NCBI RefSeq assembly: GCF_017312405.1 | Contig: NZ_BLTG01000077.1 | Location: forward strand, 1 to 60,639 | Direction: 5' to 3' | Length of the DNA: 60,639 nt | Source of the DNA: Mycobacterium sp. PO1 | Lineage (GTDB): Bacteria > Actinomycetota > Actinomycetes > Mycobacteriales > Mycobacteriaceae | Shown: positions 1 to 12,263 of the stretch, piece by piece | Numbering within the stretch: the stretch's first letter is position 1 | How the letters are laid out: every line of letters starts with the position of its first letter | Notes under the pieces: generated by a model | What the model saw: only the letters and a program-made list of their open reading frames with translations | Told to the model about the DNA's origin: nothing | Databases searched by the model: none | Made by a program: the position numbers and the translations under genes

Positions 1-2
1 CC

Positions 3-941
3 CCAACAACTCCTGCCCCGCCTGCTCCGCCCCCCGCGGGCACGGCTCCTGCCGCTGCGGGGCCGGGTGTCGGCCCGATGTCGACGGCGAGCTCTAGTGG
101 CGTCGCGGCAGCCCCGGCGCCGGTTCCCGTGTCAACGGCCCGAGCGGAGCGCGACGCGATCTTGGCCGCTTCCACTCCGGGGGGACGGCGTAGAACCGGT
201 GATAGCGATCCGCTCCAGCGGGCACGCCACATCGGCGCCGCCCTCAACGTGGGCGTGATGGACTTCGGCTTCTTCTGGGTCACCGGCCTCATCGCTGACG
301 GCACAATCGTCGTCGCCAACTCCTACGGACTGGCCTACATCCCCGACGGAATCCACTTGCCCGAACACGTGAAGATGGCGACCGCCGACGAGTCGATCTC
401 TCCTGCTGAACGCGCCACCTGGGCGACCTATCCCATCGTGGCTGTCCAGGGTTGGTGCCGCCACCACGACAAGCAACTGCGCGCCGTCGTCGCAACCGAA
501 GAGCAGTTCGCGAACTTCGATCCCGGAGTCGCGAAGATCATCCTGACCACCGAGGACATTCCCGACGACGGAACAATGAACGGCCGCAGCCGGTTAGAGG
601 TCATCGCCCCAGACGCTGCACAGCGCCTCACCTCAATCGCCGACACCGGACTGACCGAACTGCTACCTCCGGCAGCGACAGATCTCGAACCGCCGGCCGA
701 TCAGAGCGCCAAGCTGTGGTTCGACGTCGCGAAGCCGTTGATGAGCACCAGCCCCCAACGGGGTGCAGCGCACTTGCATGCCTTCGTCGCCTACGCCAAC
801 CACGCCCAAGAGTTGGCGCTGCACCGCGCGCAAACCGCTTCCGAGCCGGATGCGCAGCGTCACGCCATCACCGACTGGATCTACTGGCAACACCTCGGCG
901 TCCTCATGAATGACGCTGTCGCCTCGGAGGCGCCTGCCTGA
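3..941 (+). CDS. C-terminal part of a Pro/Ala-rich ESX-associated protein (EspK/Rv3899c-like), 5' end outside window
   Basis: The reading frame is open from the first bases of the window, so the gene starts upstream; the ATG at 78 is internal to a Pro/Ala/Gly-rich linker and is not a credible start. After the linker (to about residue 60 of the visible part) comes a globular region of roughly 230 residues containing FWVTGLIADGTIVVANS and GLAYIPDGIHLP. This recalls the C-terminal domain (DUF5631/5632-like) of ESX-linked proteins such as EspK and Rv3899c, where a proline-rich stretch precedes a similar fold. That assignment is from memory of the pattern and is tentative. EspK is thought to chaperone ESX-1 substrates to the secretion machinery. 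The gene is on the plus strand, opposite to the esx operon that starts 7 kb further on, so it is not simply the next gene of that operon. Confidence 0.6.
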   Translation, partial: PTTPAPPAPPPAGTAPAAAGPGVGPMSTASSSGVAAAPAPVPVSTARAERDAILAASTPGGRRRTGDSDPLQRARHIGAALNVGVMDFGFFWVTGLIADGTIVVANSYGLAYIPDGIHLPEHVKMATADESISPAERATWATYPIVAVQGWCRHHDKQLRAVVATEEQFANFDPGVAKIILTTEDIPDDGTMNGRSRLEVIAPDAAQRLTSIADTGLTELLPPAATDLEPPADQSAKLWFDVAKPLMSTSPQRGAAHLHAFVAYANHAQELALHRAQTASEPDAQRHAITDWIYWQHLGVLMNDAVASEAPA

Positions 942-1029
942 GTCCGGCGTACGGCCGTCAACGCTCCAGGAGCACGGCTAGGACACTGTCGCCGTGGAGC
1001 TGCAACGCGAGAATGCCCGGGGCCGCCCC

Positions 1030-1435
1030 ATGAATGTCATACCGGTCAACATAAAAATGGGTGCCTCGGTTTTCAAGGTGGAGCCCCCAACCTTGAATTT
1101 GGCGCTTCAGATTTCAAGTTTGAGGCCGAAACCCTGAATTTGCATCGTCGCAACTCACGGTTGGCGCAAGAGCCGCAGACCAGCGTTTGGGGTCGTCGTA
1201 GCGGACACCGAACGCCCAGTCACGAGCCGGAAGGGCGTGATTTGGAGTGCCTAGGCGTGTTTGATCCGGGCCGGCGGCCTCGCGCTGAATGGTTGATCCT
1301 GGAACGACAGCGAGGGTCAAGTGTAGGGAATTCCCTATATCCCCACCGTCGTCGACGGCGATAGCGTGGAAGCCCAGCGCATTCGCAGCAAGTTCTCAGG
1401 TGCCTGCTTTGGCAGGCGATCCAAGGGGGTCACAG
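1030..1435 (+). promoter_or_regulatory. Leader/promoter region of the first repeat-protein gene
   Basis: The 494-base stretch 942-1435 holds no convincing gene. From about 1030 it matches the leader of the second gene almost base for base. It contains a cluster of related motifs: an inverted repeat TTCAAGGT...ACCTTGAA around 1074-1100, then ATTTCAAG and CTGAATTTG, which look like repeated operator half-sites. Further down are the palindrome GGGAATTCCC (about 1326-1335) and CGTCGTCGACG (about 1348-1358). GGAATT followed at 14 bases by CGTCGT would fit an ECF-sigma type promoter, but this is only a suggestion. The open frame upstream of 1436 is in frame with the gene, but its changes between copies are mostly amino-acid changing, so it is treated as untranslated. 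Confidence 0.5.
1402..1417 (+). promoter_or_regulatory. Hairpin directly upstream of the ribosome binding site (copy 1)
   Basis: GCCTGC-TTTG-GCAGGC forms a perfect 6-bp stem 7-8 bases before the Shine-Dalgarno AGGGGG of the gene starting at 1436. In the second copy (4637-4651) the loop sequence has changed to CCG but the stem is intact, which suggests that the RNA structure matters. It could modulate ribosome access or transcript stability. Confidence 0.45.
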
Positions 1436-4174
<2,739 letters not shown>

Positions 4175-4264
4175 CGCAGACTGAACGACGCGGCGCCCGG
4201 CAAGAACCAAGCACGGCGTCAGGGCTGCAATGCAGCTCCAACGCGAGAATGTCGGGGGCCGGCC

Positions 4265-4669
4265 CACAATGTCATACCGGTCAACATGAAAATGGGTGCA
4301 TCGATTATCAGGTTGAGCCCCCAACCTTGAATTTGGCGCTTCAGATTTCAAGTTTGAGGCCGAAACCCTGAATTTGCATCGTCGCAACTCACGGTTGGCG
4401 CAAGACCCGCAGACCAGCGTTTGGGGTCGTCGTAGCGGACACCGAACGCCCAGTCACGAGCCGGAAGGGCGTGATTTGGAGTGCCTAGGCGTGTTTGATC
4501 CGGGCCGGCGGCCTCGCGCTGAATGGTGATCCTGGCACCGACAGCGAGGGTGAAGTGTAGGGAATTCCCTATATCCCCACCGTCGTCGACGGCGATAGCG
4601 TGGAAGCCCAGCGCATTCGCAGCAAGTTTTCAGGCGGCCTGCCCGGCAGGCGATTCAAGGGGGTCACAG
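4265..4669 (+). promoter_or_regulatory. Leader/promoter region of the second repeat-protein gene
   Basis: The 495-base gap 4175-4669 has no gene and repeats the first leader: the TTGAA/TTCAA motif cluster, GGGAATTCCC, CGTCGTCGACG and the stem-loop before the ribosome binding site are all kept. The first TTCAAGGT arm of the inverted repeat is altered (TATCAGGTT). Near 4525 one base is lost and another gained about ten bases on, relative to copy 1. Each gene therefore seems to have its own equivalent promoter. Confidence 0.5.
4637..4651 (+). promoter_or_regulatory. Hairpin directly upstream of the ribosome binding site (copy 2)
   Basis: GCCTGC-CCG-GCAGGC keeps the 6-bp stem seen at 1402-1417 while the loop differs. 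It sits just before the Shine-Dalgarno AAGGGGG that serves GTG 4670. Confidence 0.45.
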
Positions 4670-7600
4670 GTGGGTTCGACGGGCAAGCATCGGCTGCAGA
4701 CACCATATGAGGGTGCCCACCGTCGGGCAGAGGTGCGCGCCCATGCCCAGAGCATCGGCCGGGTCGGCGGGCTGGCCGCCGCACTCGGAGTGGGGGCTGT
4801 GCTGTTCGCCGCGCCTTGGACCGCGGCCGCTGACTCCGACGACTCCTCATCGTCGGGCAGCAGCGCCAGTTCCTCTGCATCGTCCTCGTCATCGGGGGCT
4901 TCCTCAGACGGCAGCTCCGACAGTTCGGGTTCGTCCGGCGAGCGATCCTCGGACACCGACACCGACACCGACGAGGATGACGACGATTTCGGTGCGGAGG
5001 CCGACGAGCTCGACGACGCCGACGACGAGCTCAACGCTGACGTCGACGAGACCGACGACGCGGCCGACGACAAGGACGTTGAGCAGGACCTGGGCGCCGA
5101 GCTCGACGACATCGACGGCGACCTCACGGAAGTGGACGTCGCCGACGAACCCGACAATGCCGGCGGTCTAGACAGTGGCGACGACGTCGACGGCGCCCCC
5201 GCCCCGCAGACTCCGGCGCCGCCTACGGAAAGCCCCGCATTGCCGATAGCAATGGCCGCCGAATCGTCGAGACGTTCAGTGCTGGCACCCGCCGCGGCTG
5301 CGGCGGCACAGCCCGCTGCCGCCACGGGAGTAGACGACTCCACCGAGACCCCACCCGCGGGAGCCGCGGCGTTCCGATACTCTCCAGCCACCTTCACTCA
5401 GGTCGCCACCACGCTGGTCTCTCAACAAGCAACTCCGCCGACCGGACCGGCCCCCGCCTCGGCACCGGCGCAGGCCTCGGTGCTGGTGGGTGTGCTCAGC
5501 TGGATCGGCGAACAAATCGGGGTGTCCTTCGCCGACTTCAGCGTCTCGATCAACGGCAACCAGATCATCCAGCAAGGCACCGCCATCGCCATCTCCGACG
5601 GCTTCGGTTCTATCGCCATCGCCCACGGCGACAACGCCATCGCCACCGCCGACGGTTGGTTCAGCCGCGCCATCGTGCGCGGCGACGACTCCACCGCCGA
5701 CGCCACCGACGGCAACTTCAACACCGCCCGCGTCTACGGCAACAACAACGACGCTGACGCCACCGGCGGCAACTTCAACACGGTGCGGATCGTCGGAGAC
5801 GGCAACGTCGGCACCGCCAATGACGGGTACAGCGTGGCTTACGTCCGCAGCCACGGCCAGGGAAACACCGCCACCGCAAGTGGTGAGGGATTCAGCCGGG
5901 CAACCATCATCGGTGCGAACAGCAACGCCGCGGCGTTCGCAGGTGCCGGAGCGCAGAGCAAGTCTGTCATCGTCGGCTCCAGCAGTGTCGCGAACTCCGT
6001 CGCTCTGGACGGGTCCTTCGCGGTCGCACGCATCATCGGCTCCAGCAACGACATCCTGGCGTTCGGGCAAGGCGGTGCACGTTCCACGGGCCTCGTCATC
6101 GGTACAGACAGCTCGGCGAACGCCTCGGCAGAGGGGAACGGTGCTTTCGGCCGGGGCGCCAGTGTCGTTCTCATTGGGGACGAGAACGTCGGCTCGGCGG
6201 CCGCCACCGACTCGCGTGCCTCCGTCTTGGTGCGTGGCAGCGGTAACACCGGGACCGCGGATTCAGAGGAGGGCGGTGACGCCTACGCGCGGATGAGCGG
6301 GAACGGCAACACCGGTGACGCCGACGCTTCTGACGGCCGGTCCACGATCATCGTGCACGGCGATGAGAACGAGGCGAGCACGGCTGCCGACAGCGGCGCA
6401 CACATCACCCTGTTGCTGGTGGGTGACTCAAACGAGGGCACATCCGCCGCATCGGGTGGACGCGCCAAGGTCGTCGCGCTGGGAGATGAGAACTCTGTGC
6501 TGGCGCTGTCCGAGGACAGCGCGGCCGCCATCTCGATGATCGGCAGCGACAACGTTTCGACCGTGGCATCTTTTAACGGATCCTGGGCCAGCTCCGTCGT
6601 GACGGGTGATCGAAACTCGGCAAATGCCGACGCTGATGGTGAGTCGGTCGCCCGAGTTGTCGTCCTTGGAGACGGTAACGCCAACGCCGTGAGCGCCGAG
6701 GATGCCGGCTACAGCGTCAGCCGTATCCTCGCGGCCGACAGCTCCTCTGCGGCCACGGCGTTCGGTGGCGTGGCGTGGTCAGAACTCGTCGGCGACAACA
6801 GCTCCGCCTTCGTCCACACGACATTGTCGCAGAGCTACACGCGTGCAGCGGCCTACGGCAGCGGCAACGCCGTCTCAGCCACCGACGGTGGCAGGGCCGT
6901 CGTGCTCGGCAACGATAATGTCGGTACTGCAGTTGCAGCGACCGAGTCTCGTGCCACGGTCCTGGTGAGCGGCACCGGCAATCATGGGACAGCGGAATCA
7001 ACCGACGGCGGTGACGCCTATGCTCGGGTGATCGGCAGCGGCAACACCGCGGACGCCGACGCTGCCGCTAGCGGCATCAGCCGTGCCTTGGCCGTCGGCA
7101 CCGACAGTTCCGCGCAGGCGAGCTCGGTCAACGGGGTGGCCAAAGCCACGGCGGGCTCCGGGAGCACGGGGGTTGCCGACACCGATGGCGGTTCTGCGAA
7201 AGCTGCTGCTTTCGACTCCAGCGTCGCCAGTGCCGACAGCACCGACGGCAGCCTGGCCAACGCATACGCCGACGACTCCAGTGCCGCCTCCGCCAGTGCT
7301 GACGGCGGCCTGGCCAGCGCCGTCGCCAAGTACGGCAGCGCGGCTGAAGCCACCAGCAAATCGGGGCTGGCCACTGCTCTGGCTGGGAACACCAGCTCCG
7401 CCACGGCGAGCGGCTACGACGGCGGTTCGGCTCGCGCGGTTGCCGAAGACACCAGCAGCGCAACCGCCTTCGGCGCGGAGGACAGCGTCGCCAGTGCCGT
7501 GGCCCGTATCAGCAGCATCGCTAATGCCGTCGCGATCGATGACAGTCGGGCCACGGTCCGCGTGCGCGAGAGCTCGGACGGCCTTGCGTATGCGCAGAAT

Positions 7601-8119
7601 GACGGCCGTGCCACGGTCGCCAGCGACGCCAACAGTTCAGGAAATGCGGCGGCCGAGAACGGCGCACGCGCCTACGTACGAGTCAGCCGCAGTTCGACCA
7701 ATGTCTCTGAGGCCGACGGATTTGGCAGCGTTGCGTCAGCCACGAACATCGGCGGGAACAGCGTGATCGCCAGTCAGGCGGACAACGGCGGCCACAGCCG
7801 AGGCGTCATCCTCGGCAGCGACAACGCCGCCCAGGCCGGAACCGACGCCGGCCGGTCCGACGCCACCGTCGTCGGCAACATGAGCGCCGCTCTGGCCGAC
7901 AGCGTCAACGGCTCGGCCAACGCCATTGCCCTCGGTGACGACAACCTCGCCGACGCGGTGGCCACCGACGGCGCCGTGGTCAGCGACCTGGCCACCGACG
8001 GAAGTGGCGGAGCGCCTTTGCAGACAGCCATATTCGAGGTGACTGCACTGGTGACGGTTCTCAAGGCACAGATCGCCGACAAGGCCATGAACGCCATCAC
8101 CCAGTACATCAACAGCTGA
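4670..8119 (+). CDS. Large secreted Ala/Ser/Gly/Asp-repeat protein, second tandem paralog (1149 aa)
   Basis: Start at GTG 4670 with the same strong Shine-Dalgarno and signal peptide (GGLAAALGVGAVLFAAPW, cleavage near TAAADS) as its upstream paralog. The Ser/Asp-rich stalk has only three Asp-Thr pairs but a longer acidic region. The block LSWIGEQIGVSFADFSVSIN and the first 100 residues after it are nearly identical to copy 1. The array then carries about 200 extra residues, in which a module of the type VVLIGDENVGSAA...GGDAYARMSGNGNTG appears twice (about 6170-6320 and 6900-7050), showing internal duplication. The last part and the helical tail again match copy 1 closely. No catalytic motif is visible. 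Likely exported by Sec to the cell surface or medium; role unknown. It ends 50 bases from the convergent espJ gene. Confidence 0.85.
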   Translation: MGSTGKHRLQTPYEGAHRRAEVRAHAQSIGRVGGLAAALGVGAVLFAAPWTAAADSDDSSSSGSSASSSASSSSSGASSDGSSDSSGSSGERSSDTDTDTDEDDDDFGAEADELDDADDELNADVDETDDAADDKDVEQDLGAELDDIDGDLTEVDVADEPDNAGGLDSGDDVDGAPAPQTPAPPTESPALPIAMAAESSRRSVLAPAAAAAAQPAAATGVDDSTETPPAGAAAFRYSPATFTQVATTLVSQQATPPTGPAPASAPAQASVLVGVLSWIGEQIGVSFADFSVSINGNQIIQQGTAIAISDGFGSIAIAHGDNAIATADGWFSRAIVRGDDSTADATDGNFNTARVYGNNNDADATGGNFNTVRIVGDGNVGTANDGYSVAYVRSHGQGNTATASGEGFSRATIIGANSNAAAFAGAGAQSKSVIVGSSSVANSVALDGSFAVARIIGSSNDILAFGQGGARSTGLVIGTDSSANASAEGNGAFGRGASVVLIGDENVGSAAATDSRASVLVRGSGNTGTADSEEGGDAYARMSGNGNTGDADASDGRSTIIVHGDENEASTAADSGAHITLLLVGDSNEGTSAASGGRAKVVALGDENSVLALSEDSAAAISMIGSDNVSTVASFNGSWASSVVTGDRNSANADADGESVARVVVLGDGNANAVSAEDAGYSVSRILAADSSSAATAFGGVAWSELVGDNSSAFVHTTLSQSYTRAAAYGSGNAVSATDGGRAVVLGNDNVGTAVAATESRATVLVSGTGNHGTAESTDGGDAYARVIGSGNTADADAAASGISRALAVGTDSSAQASSVNGVAKATAGSGSTGVADTDGGSAKAAAFDSSVASADSTDGSLANAYADDSSAASASADGGLASAVAKYGSAAEATSKSGLATALAGNTSSATASGYDGGSARAVAEDTSSATAFGAEDSVASAVARISSIANAVAIDDSRATVRVRESSDGLAYAQNDGRATVASDANSSGNAAAENGARAYVRVSRSSTNVSEADGFGSVASATNIGGNSVIASQADNGGHSRGVILGSDNAAQAGTDAGRSDATVVGNMSAALADSVNGSANAIALGDDNLADAVATDGAVVSDLATDGSGGAPLQTAIFEVTALVTVLKAQIADKAMNAITQYINS

Positions 8120-8169
8120 CGGAGACTGGACGACGCGTCGCCCGGCAGGAAGCAAGCACGGAGTTGGGG

Positions 8170-8931
8170 CTACAGGTCGATGCCCGGGTCGTCCTCGGCA
8201 CGCCGATGCCGCCCGCCGGACTCCTCCCGGGCGGCGTCCTCGCCCTCGACCTTGTCGCTCGTTTCCGGCGCACGTTCAGCAGTGACATCACCCGCCGCAG
8301 CGCCCTCCTGCGCTGCAGGCTCAGCGTGAGAACCTGAGCCGACGTCGGACGAGCCGGCTTCGCCGAATTGCCCGACCATCTGCTGCACCTGCTGCCCAAC
8401 CTGCTGGGCGCCCTGCATCACGCCCTGCGGAGCCGATGTCATCGCGCCCATCGCCTGGGTCGGCATCTGCGACATCTGGCTGGCCATCTGCATCGGCATG
8501 CCCATCATCTGACTCATCGAGCCGGCCCCACCCGCTGCCGACCCCGCCGCACCGGCCGTGCCGCCGGCAGCGGACGCCGCGGCACCACCGGCGGAGCCGC
8601 TCCCACCGGAAAGCCCTTCGGCAGCAGGGAGGTTCTGCATCTCCTGGCTGATCTGTCCGCCCAGCTGCTGATCGGTGGTCAGGTATGCCTCGGCTGCTGA
8701 GATGACGTTCTGCGCGGTCTTGGTCGCCTGCGCCTTCACGGCGGGCAGCTGCGTCGCGATCGGGTGTTCGATAGCGGGAATCTGCGCGTCGATGGCCTGC
8801 GTCAACGGGTCGGAACCCACTACACCGAACGGGCCAGGGGCATCGGGCAATTGGCCCGCCGCGTACTTCAGCTCGTTTCCGGCCGCACCGAGCTGTTCGG
8901 GATCGACCGACAGCGGTGGTGGATTGCCCAT
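8170..8931 (-). CDS. espJ: EspJ-like ESX-1 secretion-associated protein
   Basis: 253 aa, close to the 280 aa of M. tuberculosis EspJ (Rv3878), and in the same place, directly after eccD1 (10-base gap). The N-terminal 100 residues (LSVDPEQLGAAGNELKYAAG, then a second helix ending in YLTTDQQLG) form the helical hairpin typical of Esp substrates; YLTTD fits the YxxxD/E secretion signal. A Gly/Ala/Met/Gln-rich low-complexity region and an acidic tail follow, much as in EspJ. The protein is probably an ESX-1 substrate or accessory factor. It is the last esx gene visible on this side of the locus. Confidence 0.85.
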   Translation of the reverse strand: MGNPPPLSVDPEQLGAAGNELKYAAGQLPDAPGPFGVVGSDPLTQAIDAQIPAIEHPIATQLPAVKAQATKTAQNVISAAEAYLTTDQQLGGQISQEMQNLPAAEGLSGGSGSAGGAAASAAGGTAGAAGSAAGGAGSMSQMMGMPMQMASQMSQMPTQAMGAMTSAPQGVMQGAQQVGQQVQQMVGQFGEAGSSDVGSGSHAEPAAQEGAAAGDVTAERAPETSDKVEGEDAAREESGGRHRRAEDDPGIDL

Positions 8932-8941
8932 GCTCAGCCTC

Positions 8942-10468
8942 CTAGAACCGCAGATTCCGCAGCAGGTCGTACACCCCGGAGATCCACAACAACATCGGGA
9001 TCACCGCAGCGATCGCCGCGCCGTCGAACAGCTCGAGAATGCGTTTGGTCACCGGAGACACCCGCCTGACGCTCTCGGTGGCGCCGACGACGATCACCGC
9101 CACCACCGCGACAAGCACGTAGATCCCCAGCACCAGCCAGGCCCGCTCCGGGTACCACAGACACAGTCGGACCATCACGCCTGTGGGAATGGCGATGGCG
9201 GCAGCGATCAGCGCCCAGGCACACCACCGTTCGGCATAGAGCCGAGACCGGAACCCGCAGACCACCGTCACCAGCCCCGCGACGATCAGACTGTGCAGGA
9301 AGAAATGGCCTTGCACGACAACCGCGATCGACCCGGCCGCCAGGATCGCCGCACCGGCGGTGAGGAACCCGATCAGCAACCGTTTGGCAAGGCGGCTGCG
9401 CTCGGTCAGCCGCGCCGCCGAGTCGGGCACCGATGCGATGATCGCCTGCCAGGTCTCGGACTCTTCTGAGGTGTCGGTCGTGGAGACGGGGTCGAGCAGT
9501 TCGTCGTTCGACACGGTCTCGCCCGGCGCCGGGATCGGCGGCAACGCGATCCGCGCTACGGCGACCGTCAGTTTGGCCGCGTTCGTGACGACGATCAGAC
9601 CGAATGCGATGGCCCCGGCCGGCACCCAACTGTCCCAGCCGTAGCCGAACGCGACCGCAGCGACGGTCACCGCCAACGCCATCACCGCGAGGAACGCGGC
9701 GACTTCGGCCCGCCGACGTGGTCCACCGCGGGAGGCGAGCACCATCAAGAAGATCAGCGCCCCTGCACCGGCGATCTGCGGCGCCCCGATACTGTCCACG
9801 CCCCTTGGCAGCGGTACCGCCAGGGCCACCGCACCGCCGAGGGTGAACAGCGACGCGACCAGCAGGCTCTCAGCCATGTCGAGGCTGTTGAACCTGTTCT
9901 GGGCCAATGTGCTTGCGGCCGCGAGGCCCAGCCCGAATGCACCGAGCGCGGCCGCCCACCACCAGTCGCGACCCGTCGCCGACCAGGACAGCATCGTGAC
10001 CACGGTGACGACCAACGCCACCAACGGCACCATCCACCCCATGAAGCGGTACAGCGCGCGCCGGTCGAATTCCGGGGTCTCGTCGAGGACGGCGATCGCA
10101 TCGATGACGTCCTCGACCAGCGGCCGGTACCGCTCGGTACGGCTCACCGACACCACCGTCAACAGCGAACCGTCGACCACCCCCGCCTCGTCGAGTGACT
10201 CCGTGAGCTTCATCGGCGGGGCACCTGGCCGGGCGAACGACCACACCCCCTGTGCGTTGAAGTCGAAGCCGGCCAGCACGTCCGGTGGGGTGTCGTCGAG
10301 GATCTCGGCCAGCACCGACACCGTCTCGTCGACGTAGCTCTCGATCGGCGCAGTCGAGGGCAGCACCAGATCGGTCATCCGCCGCCCGGTCAGGATGGTG
10401 ACCCGGGTGGTCGACGGACGGCCGGGGGTGACGCTCGGCGAACTGGCCGGGGTCGCCGTGGCGGTCAA
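8942..10468 (-). CDS. eccD1: ESX-1 membrane channel component EccD1
   Basis: Predicted 508 aa with a ubiquitin-like N-terminal domain (TRVTILTGRRMTDLVLP, about residues 18-100, ending LTVVSVSRTERYRPLVEDV), followed by about eleven membrane segments and the C-terminus IPMLLWISGVYDLLRNLRF. Length and sequence match M. tuberculosis EccD1 (Rv3877, 511 aa). The longer open frame runs back into espI, so I chose TTG at 10468, which overlaps the espI stop (TTGA) and gives the right N-terminus; no ATG or GTG fits better. EccD forms the bulk of the inner-membrane pore of the ESX core complex with EccB, EccC and EccE. Confidence 0.93.
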   Translation of the reverse strand: MTATATPASSPSVTPGRPSTTRVTILTGRRMTDLVLPSTAPIESYVDETVSVLAEILDDTPPDVLAGFDFNAQGVWSFARPGAPPMKLTESLDEAGVVDGSLLTVVSVSRTERYRPLVEDVIDAIAVLDETPEFDRRALYRFMGWMVPLVALVVTVVTMLSWSATGRDWWWAAALGAFGLGLAAASTLAQNRFNSLDMAESLLVASLFTLGGAVALAVPLPRGVDSIGAPQIAGAGALIFLMVLASRGGPRRRAEVAAFLAVMALAVTVAAVAFGYGWDSWVPAGAIAFGLIVVTNAAKLTVAVARIALPPIPAPGETVSNDELLDPVSTTDTSEESETWQAIIASVPDSAARLTERSRLAKRLLIGFLTAGAAILAAGSIAVVVQGHFFLHSLIVAGLVTVVCGFRSRLYAERWCAWALIAAAIAIPTGVMVRLCLWYPERAWLVLGIYVLVAVVAVIVVGATESVRRVSPVTKRILELFDGAAIAAVIPMLLWISGVYDLLRNLRF

Positions 10469-11844
10469 CGCCGCTCGAGCCTGTCGAAGTCGTCCGACAG
10501 CGCGGCCGCCAACTCGACGATCCGACGCTCGAACGTCTTGCCCAGCAGGTCGAGTTGGATCTCGGTGCCGGCCGCGATGTGCTTGTCGAACGGCAACACG
10601 ATCACCCGACCGGGGGACACATGCCTTTCGAACTGCTGCACGAGGTCGTCGACGTCGATGTTGGGCTTGCCCGGGACGACGTGGTTGATCACCACACAGG
10701 AGCGGCCGAGCAGATCCTGATATCCGTTCTGGCGCAACCAGTCCATGGTGATCGCCGCCTGCCGCGCACCGTCGATCGAGGCGCTGGCCACGATCACCAG
10801 GCCCGACACCGTCGACAACACGCTGCGCGCCGCCGGCTGGAACAGCCCGGCGCCGCAGTCGGCGAGCACGAGGTTGTAGTACCGCGACACGATGTCGGTG
10901 GCGCCCTGCCAATCCTCGTCGTTGAACTCGCGACGGGCCGCGCTGTACTCCTCGGAGGAGAGCACCTCGAGGTTGGAGCCGTTCATGCTGGTGTAGGCAC
11001 GGATGTCGTTGTAGCGGTGCAGCTCCTTGTCGGAGAGCAGATCCGAGATCGTCGCCGCGGACTGCCGGCCGGCCCGGTCGGCGAGGTTCCCGCCGTCGGG
11101 ATCGGCATCGATCGCGAGAATGCGGTCGCCGCGCACCTTGCTCAGAGCTGAGCCGAGCGCCACGGTGACAGCGGTCTTTCCGACTCCGCCCTTGAGGCCG
11201 AACACGCCGATCTGGTACGAATCCCGCGCGTTACGCCGAATCCTGGCGTGCAGATCCATCTCGTACATCTCGTCCGGCGAGAGGCCGAGGTTGATGCGGG
11301 TCATCAGGTAGATCCAGTGCCGCCACCCACGTTGGGAGGGCATCTTGACCGCCGAGCGGACGCCGACGTGCGACAGCGCGTCGATCGCGCGGTGGTTACC
11401 CATCGACGCCGCGGACGTCGGCGCCGGCTGCGGCGCGGGACGCCAGTCGGCGGCGGGATCCGCGAAGTGCTGCGACGGTGCCGGTGCGGGCGCGTGGCGG
11501 GGGGCAGGCGCCGGGGCAGGCCGCTGTTGTTCGTGGCGTGCCCCCTGCGGCGCGGAGGTCTGGGGCGCGCGCATCATCCCGTTGTTGGGAACGTGCTGCG
11601 GGCCGGTCGTCTGCGTCGCCGGGATCTGGCTGGTGATCTCGGACTGCCGGGGCGGCGGAGCGGCGGCAGCCTGCGCGCGCGGCTGCGCGATCGGCATGGG
11701 CGGTGGGGTCGCGTCGTTGCGCGGCGCAGCCACATGCGAGGACGCGGTGTCCCGGCCGGCTGGCGGGGTGTCGTGCTCTATCTCCTCGTCGGCCGTTCGA
11801 ACGGCATCCGGGGAGTGGAAGAGCCGGTCGTAGTCGGCCGACAT
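10465..11844 (-). CDS. espI: EspI, ESX-1 associated MinD/ParA-like ATPase
   Basis: 459 aa. The N-terminus (MSADYDRLFHSPD) is followed by a Pro/Ala/Gln-rich region to about residue 150, then SQRGWRHWIYLMTRINLGLS and a P-loop ATPase domain with KGGVGKT near residue 220, as in M. tuberculosis EspI (Rv3876). The proline region is about 200 residues shorter than in M. tuberculosis (666 aa). EspI is reported to repress ESX-1 secretion when ATP is low. It sits between esxA (93-base gap) and eccD1 (4-base overlap), the conserved order. Confidence 0.92.
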   Translation of the reverse strand: MSADYDRLFHSPDAVRTADEEIEHDTPPAGRDTASSHVAAPRNDATPPPMPIAQPRAQAAAAPPPRQSEITSQIPATQTTGPQHVPNNGMMRAPQTSAPQGARHEQQRPAPAPAPRHAPAPAPSQHFADPAADWRPAPQPAPTSAASMGNHRAIDALSHVGVRSAVKMPSQRGWRHWIYLMTRINLGLSPDEMYEMDLHARIRRNARDSYQIGVFGLKGGVGKTAVTVALGSALSKVRGDRILAIDADPDGGNLADRAGRQSAATISDLLSDKELHRYNDIRAYTSMNGSNLEVLSSEEYSAARREFNDEDWQGATDIVSRYYNLVLADCGAGLFQPAARSVLSTVSGLVIVASASIDGARQAAITMDWLRQNGYQDLLGRSCVVINHVVPGKPNIDVDDLVQQFERHVSPGRVIVLPFDKHIAAGTEIQLDLLGKTFERRIVELAAALSDDFDRLERR

Positions 11845-11937
11845 GTGTACCTCTCAGTGTTTCGGCATGGAACGCGGTGCACGCGGTGGGCGATCCCTTC
11901 ATCTAAACCGGTCGCCCACCGGCGCGCTCCACCGCGT

Positions 11938-12225
11938 TTAGGAAAAGGTCCCGATCACGCCCGCTTCGGTGGTTCCCATGGTCGAACCGGCGTTGCTGAT
12001 GGCCTGAGCCAGGCTCTGCAGGGCCATGTTGAGTTCGTTGGAGTTCGCGTCCCAGCGCTGCTGGACGGCCTGATACGACATCGAGCCGTCGCCGACCCAT
12101 GCCGACTGCAGGCGGGCGAGCGACCCCTGGCCCTCGTCGAGCAGCCCCGCAGTGCGTCCGACGGCGGCGTGGATCTCGCCCGCGCCGGCCTCGATCGCGC
12201 CGAACTCGTAGTTGATCTGTCCCAC
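11938..12225 (-). CDS. esxA: EsxA (ESAT-6) WXG100 secreted protein
   Basis: 95 aa, the family length. It aligns with ESAT-6 through GAIEAGAGEIHAAVG, LLDEGQGSLARLQSAWVGDG and WDANSNELNMALQSLAQAIS. The WXG turn is present as WVG in the middle of the helical hairpin. It forms a heterodimer with EsxB and is exported by ESX-1. It follows esxB by 38 bases. Confidence 0.95.
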   Translation of the reverse strand: MGQINYEFGAIEAGAGEIHAAVGRTAGLLDEGQGSLARLQSAWVGDGSMSYQAVQQRWDANSNELNMALQSLAQAISNAGSTMGTTEAGVIGTFS

Positions 12226-12263
12226 TTGTGTTCTCCGTTCTCAGTCTCGGTCTCGGGGTTTGG

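Noticed and set aside
1114..1320. Possible 68-aa minus-strand gene in the leader of the first repeat gene
   Set aside because: The equivalent frame is broken in the second leader although the DNA is nearly identical, and no family is recognised; conserved DNA here is better explained as regulatory.
1289..1435. Longer N-terminus of the repeat proteins from the ATGs at 1289 and 4523
   Set aside because: It would bury the signal peptide about 75 residues inside the protein, while the GTG starts at 1436 and 4670 have strong ribosome sites. The two copies differ here by indels and amino-acid-changing substitutions that keep an RNA stem.
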